Assembly (NCBI GenBank): GCA_028873535.1
Contig: JAGWIJ010000028.1
Coordinates: 1-34,501 of the forward strand
Direction of reading: 5' to 3'
DNA from: Pseudomonadota bacterium
GTDB lineage: Bacteria > Pseudomonadota > Gammaproteobacteria > Burkholderiales > Ferrovaceae
Length of the DNA stretch: 34,501 bases
Shown: piece after piece, positions 23,822 to 34,270 of the stretch
Numbering within the stretch: position 1 is the first letter of the stretch
Layout: each line of letters begins with the position of its first letter
Program-made: the position numbers and the translations under genes
Notes under the pieces: model-generated
Database searches by the model: none
What the model was told of the DNA's origin: nothing
Seen by the model: the letters and a program-made list of their open reading frames with translations, nothing else

Positions 23822-24805
23822 ATGTTCCGTACCCTGTCCCTGATCGCAGCGGCCCTGGCCCTGGGTATCGTGCTGCTCGGCGCCTACGTGCGCCTCAACG
23901 ACGCCGGCCTTGGCTGCCCGGACTGGCCCGGTTGCTATGGCCATGTCGCTGTCCCCGAAGCCGCAGCCGACGTGGCGCGCGCCGAAACCGCCTTCCCCGG
24001 CAAACCGGTGGAGGCGCACAAGGCCTGGCTCGAAATGATCCATCGCTACTTCGCCACGGCGCTCGGCCTGCTGATCGTGATCCTTTCGGTGCTGGCCTGG
24101 CGCCGTCGCGGCCCCGGCAAGGTGCCGGCGCTGCCGACCGCGCTGGTCGGGGTGGTGATCTTCCAGGGCCTGCTCGGCATGTGGACGGTCACCTTGCTGC
24201 TCAAGCCGCTGATCGTGAGCCTGCACCTGCTGGGGGGACTGACCACCTTCGCGTTGCTGGCGGTGATGGCGCTGCGCGAACGCGGCATCGACCAGGGACC
24301 GCCGGTGCGCGCCGCGGTGCGCGGCCTCGCGCTGTTCGGCCTGCTCGCGCTGGCTTGCCAGATCGCGCTCGGCGCCTGGACCAGCACCAACTATGCCGCG
24401 CTGGCATGCCCGGACTTTCCCCTGTGCCAGGGCAGCCTGCGGCCGCCGATGGACTTCGCCAGCGCCTTCCATCTGGTGCGCGAGCTGGGCCACACGGCGG
24501 ATGGTGCCCTGCTGTCCAATGCCGCGCTGACCGCCATCCACTACACGCATCGGCTCGGTGCCTTGGTCGTGAGCTGCGTGCTGCTCTGGCTCGGGCTGAC
24601 GCTGCTGCGTGCGCCCGGACTCAGGATCTTTGGTGTGCTGCTGTTGGCTGCCCTGAGCACCCAGCTCAGTCTGGGCATCGCCATCGTCCTGCTCCAGCTG
24701 CCGCTGCCCCTGGCTGTCATGCATAATGGCGGCGCAGCCGTGCTGCTGCTGGTGCTGGTCGCCACCAATACCGCTGTACGCACCCGCCCACTTCAAGCCG
24801 ACTGA
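23822..24805 (+). CDS. ctaA: Haem A synthase CtaA (Cox15)
   Basis: Inner-membrane enzyme, 327 residues and eight helices, that oxidises the C8 methyl of haem O to a formyl group, giving haem A. The extracellular Cys pair is in [11 protein letters not shown], and a second pair lies in the repeat half ([12 protein letters not shown]). The four haem-ligand His residues are in [24 protein letters not shown] and AVMHNGGAA. The two-fold repeat structure is intact. An AGAGG site precedes the ATG. ctaB, the preceding enzyme of the pathway, follows after 8 bases. Confidence 0.95.
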   Translation: MFRTLSLIAAALALGIVLLGAYVRLNDAGLGCPDWPGCYGHVAVPEAAADVARAETAFPGKPVEAHKAWLEMIHRYFATALGLLIVILSVLAWRRRGPGKVPALPTALVGVVIFQGLLGMWTVTLLLKPLIVSLHLLGGLTTFALLAVMALRERGIDQGPPVRAAVRGLALFGLLALACQIALGAWTSTNYAALACPDFPLCQGSLRPPMDFASAFHLVRELGHTADGALLSNAALTAIHYTHRLGALVVSCVLLWLGLTLLRAPGLRIFGVLLLAALSTQLSLGIAIVLLQLPLPLAVMHNGGAAVLLLVLVATNTAVRTRPLQAD

Positions 24806-24813
24806 ACCCGCGC

Positions 24814-25710
24814 ATGCAAACCTCGATCCTGCCCGCCCCGGAAGGGGTGCTGTCCCAGTTCATCACCCTCTGCAAGCCGCGCGTGGTGTCGCTGATCGTG
24901 TTCACGGCGGTCATCGGCATGTTTCTCGCCACGCCGGGCATGGTCGCGCCGGCGGTGCTGGTCGGCGGCACGCTGGGCATCTTCCTGGTCGCCGCCGCCG
25001 CCGCAGCGATCAACTGCCTGGTCGAGCAGCAGCTTGATGCCCTGATGGCACGCACCCGGGCGCGCGGCACGGCGCGCGGCACCATCAGTTCAGCCCAGGT
25101 GCTGGTCCTGGCCGGCCTGACCGGTGGCGCCGGCATGCTGCTGCTGTATACCCAGGTCAATGTGCTGACCATGTGGCTGACCCTTGCCACTTTCGTCGGC
25201 TACGCCATCATCTATACCGTGCTGCTCAAGCCGGCCACTCCGCAGAACATCGTGATCGGCGGCGCGTCCGGGGCGATGCCGCCGGTGCTGGGCTGGGCCG
25301 CCGTGACGGGCGAGGTCAGCGCCGATGCGCTGCTGCTGTTCCTGATCATCTTCGTGTGGACGCCGCCGCATTTCTGGGCGCTGGCCCTGTATCGCAAGAA
25401 GGAATACGCGCGCGCCGGCATTCCCATGCTGCCGGTGACCCATGGCGACGAGTACACGCGCCTGCACGTGTTCCTGTACACCCTGATCCTGGTTGCCGCG
25501 TCGCTGCTGCCGGTTGCCTCGGGCCTGTCGGGCTGGGTTTACCTGGTCGGCGCCGCGCTGCTCGGAGCGGTCTTCGTCGGCTTCGCCTGGCAGGTGTGGC
25601 GCCACTACAGCGACGCGGTCTCGCGTCGCACTTTCGCCTGGTCGATCTGGTATCTCGCGCTGCTGTTCGCCGTGATGCTGGTGGACCACTACTGGAAGTG
25701 GCCGGTCTGA
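24814..25710 (+). CDS. ctaB: Protohaem IX farnesyltransferase (haem O synthase)
   Basis: UbiA-family prenyltransferase, 298 residues and about nine membrane helices, that adds a farnesyl group to haem B to make haem O. The first Asp-rich motif reads [19 protein letters not shown], with Glu for the first Asp, and the second region is [20 protein letters not shown] followed by [14 protein letters not shown] and [12 protein letters not shown]. The membrane topology and length are normal. It works directly before CtaA. sco begins inside its last codons (13-base overlap), so the ctaA-ctaB-sco run is tightly coupled. Confidence 0.95.
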   Translation: MQTSILPAPEGVLSQFITLCKPRVVSLIVFTAVIGMFLATPGMVAPAVLVGGTLGIFLVAAAAAAINCLVEQQLDALMARTRARGTARGTISSAQVLVLAGLTGGAGMLLLYTQVNVLTMWLTLATFVGYAIIYTVLLKPATPQNIVIGGASGAMPPVLGWAAVTGEVSADALLLFLIIFVWTPPHFWALALYRKKEYARAGIPMLPVTHGDEYTRLHVFLYTLILVAASLLPVASGLSGWVYLVGAALLGAVFVGFAWQVWRHYSDAVSRRTFAWSIWYLALLFAVMLVDHYWKWPV

Positions 25711-26294
25711 GGCTGGCCGCCAGCCTGCCGCGCCAGCTGGTGCTGGCCGGCGCGCTGCTGCTTGCGGCCTGCCAGCCCGCCAGCCCGCCTTTCCACGGCG
25801 CCGACATCAGCGGCGCCGAATACGGCCAGAAGTGGCAGCTCAACGACACCGAGGGCAAGCCGCGTACCCTGGCCGACTACCATGGCCAGGTGCTGCTGGT
25901 GTATTTCGGTTTCACGCATTGCCCCGACATCTGCCCGGTCACCCTGGGCCACCTGCAGTCGGCGCTCCAGCAGCTCGGTCCGGCCGCTGAGCAGGTGCGT
26001 GTGTTGTTCGTCACCGTCGACGCCGAAAACGACACCGTGGCGGCGCTGCACGACTACCTGGCTCACTTCGGCCCGCGCTTTATCGGACTCACCGGCAGCG
26101 CTGACGCGCTGGCTGCCGCGGCGCGCGATTTCCGCGTGTACGCACAGAAACTGGGCAGCGACAAAGGCATCGCCTTCGAACACGCAGGCTTCGTCTACGC
26201 CCTCGATCGCCAGGGCAAGCCGCGCGTGCTGTACGGTCCTGAAGTGCCGGCGCAGGACATCAGCGCCGATCTGAAGCGCCTGCTCGGCAGCTGA
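25698..26294 (+). CDS. sco: Sco-family copper chaperone, lipoprotein
   Basis: Sco1/SenC copper chaperone for the CuA centre of subunit II, 198 residues. The GTG at 25698, overlapping ctaB by 13 bases, gives a short lipoprotein signal ([14 protein letters not shown], lipobox Cys at residue 25), so it is held to the membrane by lipid rather than by a helix. The thioredoxin fold has the copper-binding CPDIC (75-79), a DAEND region and His162 in [10 protein letters not shown]. All ligands are present. A second, more divergent Cys-pair protein lies earlier in the operon. It is convergent with rpoH, with a small hairpin between them. Confidence 0.93.
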   Translation: MAGLRLAASLPRQLVLAGALLLAACQPASPPFHGADISGAEYGQKWQLNDTEGKPRTLADYHGQVLLVYFGFTHCPDICPVTLGHLQSALQQLGPAAEQVRVLFVTVDAENDTVAALHDYLAHFGPRFIGLTGSADALAAAARDFRVYAQKLGSDKGIAFEHAGFVYALDRQGKPRVLYGPEVPAQDISADLKRLLGS

Positions 26295-26295
26295 G

Positions 26296-26310
26296 GCGGG
26301 CAGGGCCCGC
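26296..26310. terminator. Small hairpin between convergent sco and rpoH
   Basis: GCGGGC (26296-26301) pairs with GCCCGC (26305-26310) around a 3-base loop in the 18-base gap between the two stops. There is no U-run on either strand, so it is only a weak candidate for a two-way terminator. Confidence 0.35.
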
Positions 26311-26312
26311 GC

Positions 26313-27170
<858 letters not shown>

Positions 27171-27191
27171 GGTGGCCTCCTTTACGCGCTC

Positions 27192-27221
27192 ATTTTAGCA
27201 CTCACCCTTATGGAGTGCCAG
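27192..27221 (-). promoter_or_regulatory. rpoH sigma-70 promoter
   Basis: On the minus strand -35 CTGGCA (27216-27221, four of six) and -10 TAAAAT (27192-27197, five of six, with an upstream TG for an extended -10) are 18 bases apart. The start would be near 27185, giving a 15-base leader that contains the strong ribosome site. Confidence 0.65.
27195..27221. promoter_or_regulatory. CIRCE-type inverted repeat (HrcA operator) on the rpoH promoter
   Basis: On the plus strand the arms are TTAGCACTC (27195-27203) and GAGTGCCAG (27213-27221), separated by exactly nine bases. The CIRCE consensus is TTAGCACTC-N9-GAGTGCTAA, so the first arm matches at nine of nine positions and the second at seven of nine. 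The element overlaps both the -35 and the -10 of the rpoH promoter, so bound HrcA would block polymerase. hrcA itself is not in the window. Confidence 0.75.
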
Positions 27222-27252
27222 AATTTCCGAAAGGTTCCAGTCAGCTTTGACG

Positions 27253-28161
27253 TCAGCGTGGCCGCAGTGCGCGCAGGAACATCCATACCGACCAGGCGGC
27301 CGAGAACCAGCCGATCACCACGGCGAAGCCCACCACCGCCGCCAGCTCGCCGGGGTCGGGTGGCTGCAGCACGAAGTGCAGACCATAGCTGGCCAGCACG
27401 TCCTGGCTGATGGCATTGAGTGCCATGCGCGCGCCCTCGGCGGCGGCCAGGGCCAGCGCAGCCCCGAACAGCATCTGCAGGATGCCGAAATACAGGAAGG
27501 GACGGCGCACGAAGGCATCACTGGCCCCCATCAGCTTGCACACTTCCAGCTCCTCGCGCGCGCTCAGGATCTGCAGACGCAGGGTGTTGACCACGGTGGT
27601 CACCACGCCGGCCACCAGCACCGCTGCCAGCAGCAGCAGGCCACGCTCCAGGAAGGCGCCCAAGGCATACAGGCGCCGCGCCCATTCAGCGTCGAGCTGG
27701 ACCAGGTCGGTTCCGGCGATGCGCTTGAGTTCGACCTGCAAGGCCTGCAGCTGGCGCGGTTCGGGGTTGCGCGGCTGCACCACGAAGGCCGGTGGCAGCG
27801 GATTGCGCTCGAGTCCCGCAAGCACGTCGTCGAGGCCGCTGCGCCTTTGCAGTTCGCCCAGCGCCTCGGCCGGCGACACGAAGCGCACGCTGGCGAGATC
27901 ACTGCGCGCGTCGAGCGCGCTCCTTACGGCGCGCTGGGTGGCCTCGCCGGCGTCGGCGCGCAGGAACACCGTGATCCTGGGCGGGCCGGTCTGCGCCCGC
28001 GCGAGTGCCGAGGCGTCGGTCACGATGCGGTAGAGCAGGGCCGGCAGCGCCAGCGACAAGCCGATCACCAGGATGGTGAACAGGTGCGCCAGCGGTGCGC
28101 CGGCCAGCCGCTGCAGCGCCAGGCGCATGGCATGGCCGTGCTGGTGCAGCATGCCTCTCAT
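27253..28161 (-). CDS. ftsX: Cell division ABC-like permease FtsX
   Basis: Membrane half of the FtsEX complex, 302 residues, which acts at the septum to activate cell-wall amidases (through EnvC or NlpD-type partners). A basic N-terminal cytoplasmic part is followed by TM1 (LFTILVIGLSLALPALLYRIV), a periplasmic domain with the FtsX-type segment FVSPAEALGELQRRSGLDDVL, then three C-terminal helices with the FtsX core KLMGASDAFVRRPFLYFGILQML. Length is normal. The ATG overlaps the ftsE stop as ATGA. rpoH lies 82 bases downstream with its own promoter. Confidence 0.94.
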   Translation of the reverse strand: MRGMLHQHGHAMRLALQRLAGAPLAHLFTILVIGLSLALPALLYRIVTDASALARAQTGPPRITVFLRADAGEATQRAVRSALDARSDLASVRFVSPAEALGELQRRSGLDDVLAGLERNPLPPAFVVQPRNPEPRQLQALQVELKRIAGTDLVQLDAEWARRLYALGAFLERGLLLLAAVLVAGVVTTVVNTLRLQILSAREELEVCKLMGASDAFVRRPFLYFGILQMLFGAALALAAAEGARMALNAISQDVLASYGLHFVLQPPDPGELAAVVGFAVVIGWFSAAWSVWMFLRALRPR

Positions 28162-28841
28162 GCCGCCCTCGCGCCGTCGCGCACGATCTGGCCGTTATCC
28201 ATGTGCACCAGACGGCCCTCCAGCCGCGTCACCAGGCGCTCGTCGTGGGTGGCCACCACCAGCGTAACCCCCGCCAGATGGAACGAACGGAACAGGGTCA
28301 GGATCGACTCGCCGTATTCGTGGTCGAGGTTTCCGGTGGGCTCGTCGGCCAGGATCAGCGCTGGCCTGCCCACCAGCGCGCGCGCAATGCACAGACGCTG
28401 GCGTTCGCCGCCGGACAGCGACCAGGGCGAATCCTTGGCGCGTGCAGCCAGCCCGACGCGCTCCAGCGCGGCGCCGACGCGGCGCTCGATGTCAGGCGCC
28501 GTCATGCCCTGGATGCGCAGCGGCAACGCCGCATTCTCGCGCACTGAGCGGTCGAACAGCAGGCGGTGTTCCTGGAACACCAGGCCGATCTTGCGCCGCA
28601 GGGCCTCCAGCGCCGGCAGGCGCAGCCGCGTCAGTTCCTGGCCGTTGAGCCGGATCGAGCCGCGGCTCGGGCGGTCGATGCCGGCAACCAGGCGCAGCAG
28701 CGTGGTCTTGCCGGCGCCCGAAGGGCCGCCAAGGAACAGCATCTCGCCAGTGGCGACATTCAGGTTCACGCCTCGCAGCGCCTCGCGTCCGTCGGGATAC
28801 CTGCGGCTGACACCGCTGATCTCGATCAGGGGCGCGCTCAT
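28158..28841 (-). CDS. ftsE: Cell division ATP-binding protein FtsE
   Basis: ATPase half of FtsEX, 227 residues. Walker A GGPSGAGKTT (38-47), the Q-loop in GLVFQEHRLLFDRSVREN, signature LSGGERQR (142-149) and Walker B ALILADEPTGNLD (161-173) are all present, with the H-loop in VVATHDERLV. The complex senses or regulates septal cell-wall cleavage rather than transporting a substrate. Both ends overlap neighbours as ATGA (ftsY before it, ftsX after it). Confidence 0.95.
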   Translation of the reverse strand: MSAPLIEISGVSRRYPDGREALRGVNLNVATGEMLFLGGPSGAGKTTLLRLVAGIDRPSRGSIRLNGQELTRLRLPALEALRRKIGLVFQEHRLLFDRSVRENAALPLRIQGMTAPDIERRVGAALERVGLAARAKDSPWSLSGGERQRLCIARALVGRPALILADEPTGNLDHEYGESILTLFRSFHLAGVTLVVATHDERLVTRLEGRLVHMDNGQIVRDGARAA

Positions 28842-29983
28842 CCCAGCAGGGCCTCGGCATAGTCGGCAGCACGGAAGGGGCGCAGGTCATCGAGCTTTTC
28901 GCCGACGCCGATGAAGCACACCGGGATCGGCCGTTCGGCGGCTATGGCCGCCAGCACGCCGCCCTTGGCCGTGCCATCCAGCTTGGTCACGATCAGCCCG
29001 GTCAGGCCCAGGGCATCGTCGAAGGCCTTGACCTGCGCCAGCGCGTTCTGGCCGGTATTGGCATCGAGCACCAACAGGATTTCGTGCGGCGCGGTCGCCA
29101 GCGCCTTGCCTGCGACGCGCTTGACCTTGCGCAGCTCCTCCATCAGGTGCAGTTGTGTCGGCAGGCGTCCGGCGGTGTCGGCCAGCAGCACACCGGTGCC
29201 GCGCGCGAGCGCCGACTGGATGCCGTCGAAAATGACCGCCGCCGAGTCGCCCTGCGCCTGGCTGATCACCGGCACTCCGTTGCGCTCACCCCAGCTGCGC
29301 AGCTGTTCGACCGCCGCTGCGCGGAAGGTGTCGCCGGCGGCCAGCACCACGCTCTCGCCCTGGTTGAGCAGATGCTGCGCCAGCTTGCCGATGCTGGTGG
29401 TCTTGCCGGCACCGTTCACGCCGACGAACAGGATCACCGTGGGAGGCGCCTCCTGCAGGTCGATGGCGCGCTCCAGCGGCTGCAGCAGTTCGGTCAGCTG
29501 ACGCTCCAGGCGCTCGCGCAGCGCCCCGGCATCGGCGATGCGCTCGCGCCGCGCCGCTTCGCGCAAGCCCTGCAGCAGCCGGCGCGTGGCCTGCACGCCG
29601 ACATCGGCCATCAGCAACGAATCCTCGAGCTGCTCGAACCACGCTTCGTCAACCTTGCTGCCCGGCTGGAACAGCCCGCCCAGACCGGCGCCCAGCCGTT
29701 CGCGGGTCTTGGCCAGGCCCTGGCGCAGACGGCCCAGCCAACCCTTGCCGTCGCTGTTCGCGCTGTCGCCCGCGCGTTCCGCCGGCACCGCGGCCTCGGT
29801 CGCCGTCGGCGCCACCGCCACGGCCGCAGCGACCGCTTCAGGCGTGAGCGCTGGCTGCGCGGCAGGCGAGGGCGGCGCCGGCGGGGCGGACAAGGGGGCG
29901 GTGGCCGCGCTTCCGGGCGCCGTTTCCGGGGCAGCCGGCGTGGCCGGCTCGGCGCGTTTGCGCGACCGGAAGAAACTAAACAT
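28838..29983 (-). CDS. ftsY: SRP receptor FtsY
   Basis: Receptor of the signal recognition particle, 381 residues, which docks Ffh-ribosome complexes on the inner membrane. The NG domain is complete: N domain ([22 protein letters not shown]), P-loop [31 protein letters not shown] and [16 protein letters not shown]. The N-terminal A region (about 1-85) starts with the membrane-targeting FSFFRSRKR and is Ala/Pro-rich, with few acidic residues. It lacks the strongly acidic composition of the E. coli A domain. First gene of ftsY-ftsE-ftsX; divergent from the M16 peptidase gene, 80 bases apart. Confidence 0.96.
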   Translation of the reverse strand: MFSFFRSRKRAEPATPAAPETAPGSAATAPLSAPPAPPSPAAQPALTPEAVAAAVAVAPTATEAAVPAERAGDSANSDGKGWLGRLRQGLAKTRERLGAGLGGLFQPGSKVDEAWFEQLEDSLLMADVGVQATRRLLQGLREAARRERIADAGALRERLERQLTELLQPLERAIDLQEAPPTVILFVGVNGAGKTTSIGKLAQHLLNQGESVVLAAGDTFRAAAVEQLRSWGERNGVPVISQAQGDSAAVIFDGIQSALARGTGVLLADTAGRLPTQLHLMEELRKVKRVAGKALATAPHEILLVLDANTGQNALAQVKAFDDALGLTGLIVTKLDGTAKGGVLAAIAAERPIPVCFIGVGEKLDDLRPFRAADYAEALLG

Positions 29984-30063
29984 GGTGTGGAAGCGTCAAC
30001 TCGGCAGACTTTCGACTCGCGGACCTCTGGTCTGTCCGTCCCATCCATTCTACATTAGGCGCC

Positions 30064-31464
30064 ATGTCACGCTCGATCCTGCTTGTTTCCGCCGTCTGCG
30101 CCCTGCTGCTGTCCGGCCTGCCTGCCGCTGCCGCTGCGCCCGCCGAGCACACCCTGACCCTGCCCAATGGCCTGCGCATCGTGGTGCACGAAGACCACCG
30201 TGCACCCACTGCCGTGGTCCAGGTCTGGTATCGCGTTGGCAGCATCGATGAAAGCGACGGCACTTCCGGACTCGCGCATGTGCTCGAGCACATGATGTTC
30301 AAGGGCACGCCCAGCGTGCCGGCCGGAGCCTTCTCCAAGACCATCGCGCGCGTCGGCGGCCGCGACAACGCCTTCACCGGCACCGAGCACACCGCGTATT
30401 TCGAGCAGATCCACCGCGACCAGCTCGAGCTCGCGCTGCGCATGGAAGCCGATCGCATGGCCAATCTGAGCTTCCGCGACAGCGATTTCGCTTCAGAGAT
30501 CAAGGTCGTGATGGAAGAGCGGCGCCTGCGCACCGACGACCAGCCGCGCGCCATGCTCGACGAACAGTTGGCCGCCACGGTCTTCCAGAGCAATCCCTAC
30601 CGCCGCCCGGTGGTGGGCTGGATGGATGACCTGCAGCACCTGACGGCCAACGATGCGCGCGATTGGTATCACCGCTGGTACGCGCCCAACAACGCCTGTC
30701 TGGTGGTGGCCGGCGATGTCCAGGCCGCCGAAGTGTTCCGCCTGGCGCGCCGGCATTTCGGGCCACTCGCACGCCGCCCCCTGCCGCCGCGCCGCCCGCA
30801 GCTCGAGGCCGAGCCCTTGGGCGCGCGCCGCATCGTCGTCAAGGTGCCGGCCACGGTGCCGGTGCTGGCCATTGGCTGGCCGGCGCCGGCACTGCGCGAT
30901 GCCGAGCGCGACTGGCAGCCCTATGCGCTGGACCTGCTGGCCGCGGTGCTGGCAGGGGATACCGGCCGTTTTGCCGACCAGCTGGTGCGTGGCCGTCAGG
31001 TCGCGGTGAGCGCCGATGCGGGCTTCGACGACTTGCGGCGGGGACCCGGCCTGTTCACGGTGGAAGCCGCGCCCGTGGCCGGGCACTCCATCGCCGAACT
31101 CGAGCAGGCAGTGCTCGATGAGATCCGGCGCGTGCAGGATCAGGGCGTCAGCAGCGAGGAACTGGCGCGTGTGCGCACCCAGGTGGTGGCGGCGCAGGTC
31201 TATGGCCGCGACTCGGTATTCTTCCAGGCCATGCAGATCGGCACCTATGACACGCTCGGCCTGCCCTGGCAGGAGGTGGACCGCGTGCCGGAGCGTCTGG
31301 CACGTATCACGCCCGAACAGGTGCAGGAGGTCGCCCGGCGCTACCTGCAGCCGGATCGCTCGACTGTCGCAGTGCTCGATCCCCAGCCGCTGCCAGCCGG
31401 CGCGCCCGCCCCCGATCCTTTGGCCGGCCCCGTGCGTGGCCTGGAGAACCACCATGCGCCGTGA
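30064..31464 (+). CDS. M16 family zinc peptidase (catalytic subunit)
   Basis: Periplasmic insulinase-family metalloprotease, 466 residues. A signal peptide (ILLVSAVCALLLSGLPAAAAA) precedes the M16 domain. The inverted zinc motif HxxEH is present as H72-V-L-E75-H76 in GLAHVLEHMMFKGT, and a downstream Glu (151 or 152 in IKVVMEERRL) is the likely third ligand. A C-terminal M16 domain with the RYLQPDRSTVAVLDP ending follows. Members cut peptides inside a clamshell chamber. The gene pairs with the next one in the fixed ftsY-M16-M16-rsmD order. TACATT at 30051 is a possible -10 box so close to the ATG that the message could be almost leaderless; a partial AGG site lies seven bases away. The native substrate is unknown. 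Confidence 0.92.
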   Translation: MSRSILLVSAVCALLLSGLPAAAAAPAEHTLTLPNGLRIVVHEDHRAPTAVVQVWYRVGSIDESDGTSGLAHVLEHMMFKGTPSVPAGAFSKTIARVGGRDNAFTGTEHTAYFEQIHRDQLELALRMEADRMANLSFRDSDFASEIKVVMEERRLRTDDQPRAMLDEQLAATVFQSNPYRRPVVGWMDDLQHLTANDARDWYHRWYAPNNACLVVAGDVQAAEVFRLARRHFGPLARRPLPPRRPQLEAEPLGARRIVVKVPATVPVLAIGWPAPALRDAERDWQPYALDLLAAVLAGDTGRFADQLVRGRQVAVSADAGFDDLRRGPGLFTVEAAPVAGHSIAELEQAVLDEIRRVQDQGVSSEELARVRTQVVAAQVYGRDSVFFQAMQIGTYDTLGLPWQEVDRVPERLARITPEQVQEVARRYLQPDRSTVAVLDPQPLPAGAPAPDPLAGPVRGLENHHAP

Positions 31465-32803
31465 CGCCTGCGCGCTCGTCCTGCCACTCGCGCTTGCCGC
31501 GTTGCTGGCCTTGCCGGCATCTGCCGCACCGGCAGCGCCCGTTCTCCAGCAATGGACCACCAGCCAAGGCAGCCACGTCCTGTTCATCGAGGAACATGCC
31601 CTGCCGATGATCGATGTGGAAATCGACTTCCACGCCGGCAGTGCCTACGACCCGCCCGGCAAGGAGGGCCTGGCCGCGCTGGTGATCGACAACCTCAACG
31701 ACGGCACGCCGCAGCACGACGAGCAGGCGCTGGCGCGCGCCTTCGCCGATGCCGGCGCCCAGCTCGCCGGCCAGGCCGACGCCGACCGCGCCTCGCTGAC
31801 ACTGCGCACCCTGAGCAGCGCGGCGCAGCGTGAGCCTGCGCTGGATCTGCTGTGCGAACTGCTGCACGCGCCCACCTTTCCGCAGCCGGCTTTCGAGCGT
31901 GAACGCACGCGCAGCCTGAGCGGGCTGCGCGAAGCGCTGGCGCAGCCCGACGGACTGGCTGACCAGGCCTTCTATCCGCGCATGTTCCCGGGCCACGGCT
32001 ATGGCCGCCAGCCAGGCGAAGCCAGCCTTCAGGCCATCGCGCGCGATGATCTGGCGCTGTTCTGGTCCACCCGCTACCGTGCCGCCGGCGCCGTGATCTC
32101 GCTGGTCGGTGATCTCGACCGCACCGCGGCGCAGGCCCTGGCCGAGCGACTGTCGGCGGCACTGCCCGCAGGCGCTGCGCCCGATCCGCTGCCGCCGCAG
32201 TCGCAGCCGATGGTGCCGGGGCGCATCGACATCGCGCACCCCGCCGAGCAGGCGCACCTGCTGCTGGGGTTGCCAGGCTTCGCCTTTGGCGATCCCGACT
32301 ACGTGGCGCTGATGGTGGCCAACTACGTGCTGGGCGGCGGCGGCTTCAGTTCGCGCCTGACCGAGGAAGTCCGCGAAAAGCGCGGGCTGGTCTACAACGT
32401 GAATTCGCAGTTCGTACCCCAGGCGCAGCCCGGCGCTTTCGAGATCAGTCTGCAGACCCGGCGCGACCAGGCGGCACAGGCGCTGGCCCTGGTGCGCAAG
32501 GTGCTCGACGACTTCGTGGCGCACGGTCCCACCGCAGCCGAGCTCAAGGCGGCCCAGCAGAACCTGGCCGGCGGCTTTCCCCTGCGACTCGACAGCAATC
32601 GCAAGCTGCTCGCCTTTGCGGCCATGATGGGCTTCTACCACCTGCCCGACGACTGGATGCAGGCCTATCCGCGTGCCATCCGCACGCTCACCCTGGCGCA
32701 GGTGCGTGACGCCGTGCGGCGGCGTCTGCACCCGGACCAGCTGCTGACCGTGGTGGTGGCCGGCAGCCCGGCCGCTGACGCGCCGGCCGGCGCTGTGCAG
32801 TGA
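31454..32803 (+). CDS. M16 family peptidase-like protein, non-catalytic partner
   Basis: Second M16 protein, 449 residues, with a signal peptide (CALVLPLALAALLALPASAAP). Where the catalytic HxxEH should lie, the sequence reads KEGLAALVIDNLNDGT, without His or Glu in the zinc positions. It is therefore probably the regulatory or substrate-binding subunit of a heterodimer with the product of the preceding gene, as in known two-chain M16 proteases. The C-terminal domain keeps the conserved segments GFAFGDPDYVALMVANYVLGGGGFSSRLTEEVREKRGLVY. The ATG at 31454 overlaps the first gene by 11 bases, which supports co-translation. The longer open frame from 31016 is a shadow. Confidence 0.9.
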   Translation: MRRDACALVLPLALAALLALPASAAPAAPVLQQWTTSQGSHVLFIEEHALPMIDVEIDFHAGSAYDPPGKEGLAALVIDNLNDGTPQHDEQALARAFADAGAQLAGQADADRASLTLRTLSSAAQREPALDLLCELLHAPTFPQPAFERERTRSLSGLREALAQPDGLADQAFYPRMFPGHGYGRQPGEASLQAIARDDLALFWSTRYRAAGAVISLVGDLDRTAAQALAERLSAALPAGAAPDPLPPQSQPMVPGRIDIAHPAEQAHLLLGLPGFAFGDPDYVALMVANYVLGGGGFSSRLTEEVREKRGLVYNVNSQFVPQAQPGAFEISLQTRRDQAAQALALVRKVLDDFVAHGPTAAELKAAQQNLAGGFPLRLDSNRKLLAFAAMMGFYHLPDDWMQAYPRAIRTLTLAQVRDAVRRRLHPDQLLTVVVAGSPAADAPAGAVQ

Positions 32804-32824
32804 GCGCAGGCGCGTGATGGACAG

Positions 32825-33451
32825 ATGCCGCTGGCGTCGCCGGCAGCCCCGATGAAGGCGCCGGCACGCCCGCGCGGCGAAGTGCGCATCATCGGCGGCA
32901 GCCTGCGCCGGCGCCGCCTGCAGGTCGCGCCGGTCGAGGGCGTGCGGCCCAGTCCCGACCGCGTGCGTGAGACCCTGTTCAACTGGCTGGGCCAGGATCT
33001 CGAAGGCTGGACGGTGCTCGACCTGTTCGCCGGCAGCGGTGCCCTCGGTTTCGAGGCGGCCTCGCGCGGCGCCGCCCGGGTCATCATGGTCGAACGTCAC
33101 CCGCTGGTGCTCAAGACCCTGCGCGACAATCGCGACACCCTGGGTGCCGCCGCGGTGGAGATTGTCAACGCCGACGCACGGACCTGGTCTCGCCACACCG
33201 TCGAGCGATTCGATCTGATTCTGGCCGACCCGCCGTTTGCTGAGGCCAGGCCGCTGGAATTGCTTGCCGGGTTATCGACCTGTCTCAAACCATCGGGTAT
33301 GGTGTATCTCGAAACGCCTGCCGCGGTGGTTCCGGACCATGCCTGGCAGGTGCTGCGCGCGGCGCGAGCCGGGCAAGTCCATTATCAATTGCTGGTACCT
33401 CGACAGCCAGCGGCGACAGAACCGCCAGGAGGTGCCGGTCCAGGGAGCTGA
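32825..33451 (+). CDS. rsmD: 16S rRNA (guanine-966-N2)-methyltransferase RsmD
   Basis: SAM-dependent methyltransferase, 208 residues, that methylates G966 of 16S rRNA on the assembled 30S particle. It has the N-terminal [34 protein letters not shown] region, motif [19 protein letters not shown], and the catalytic LADPPF (a D/N-P-P-Y/F type). The C-terminal [15 protein letters not shown] is low-complexity and appears unique. The ATG at 32825 is used; a second ATG at 32852 is possible because the first nine residues are not conserved-looking. coaD starts seven bases after its stop, a standard pairing. Confidence 0.94.
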   Translation: MPLASPAAPMKAPARPRGEVRIIGGSLRRRRLQVAPVEGVRPSPDRVRETLFNWLGQDLEGWTVLDLFAGSGALGFEAASRGAARVIMVERHPLVLKTLRDNRDTLGAAAVEIVNADARTWSRHTVERFDLILADPPFAEARPLELLAGLSTCLKPSGMVYLETPAAVVPDHAWQVLRAARAGQVHYQLLVPRQPAATEPPGGAGPGS

Positions 33452-33458
33452 CCAGACC

Positions 33459-34257
<799 letters not shown>

Positions 34258-34270
34258 GAACGGTCCCCGC

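Noticed and set aside
25018..25080. Altered prenyltransferase motif in ctaB (Glu for Asp, Arg-Gly after the Arg-Thr segment)
   Set aside because: Glu at that place and variation after the Arg-Thr segment are, from memory, found in other bacterial haem O synthases; the rest of the protein is intact.
27233..27238. GGAACC (minus strand) upstream of rpoH as the -35 of an extracytoplasmic-stress sigma promoter
   Set aside because: No matching -10 (TCTGA or TCAAA type) at 16-17 bases; the sigma-70 promoter under the CIRCE repeat is much better.
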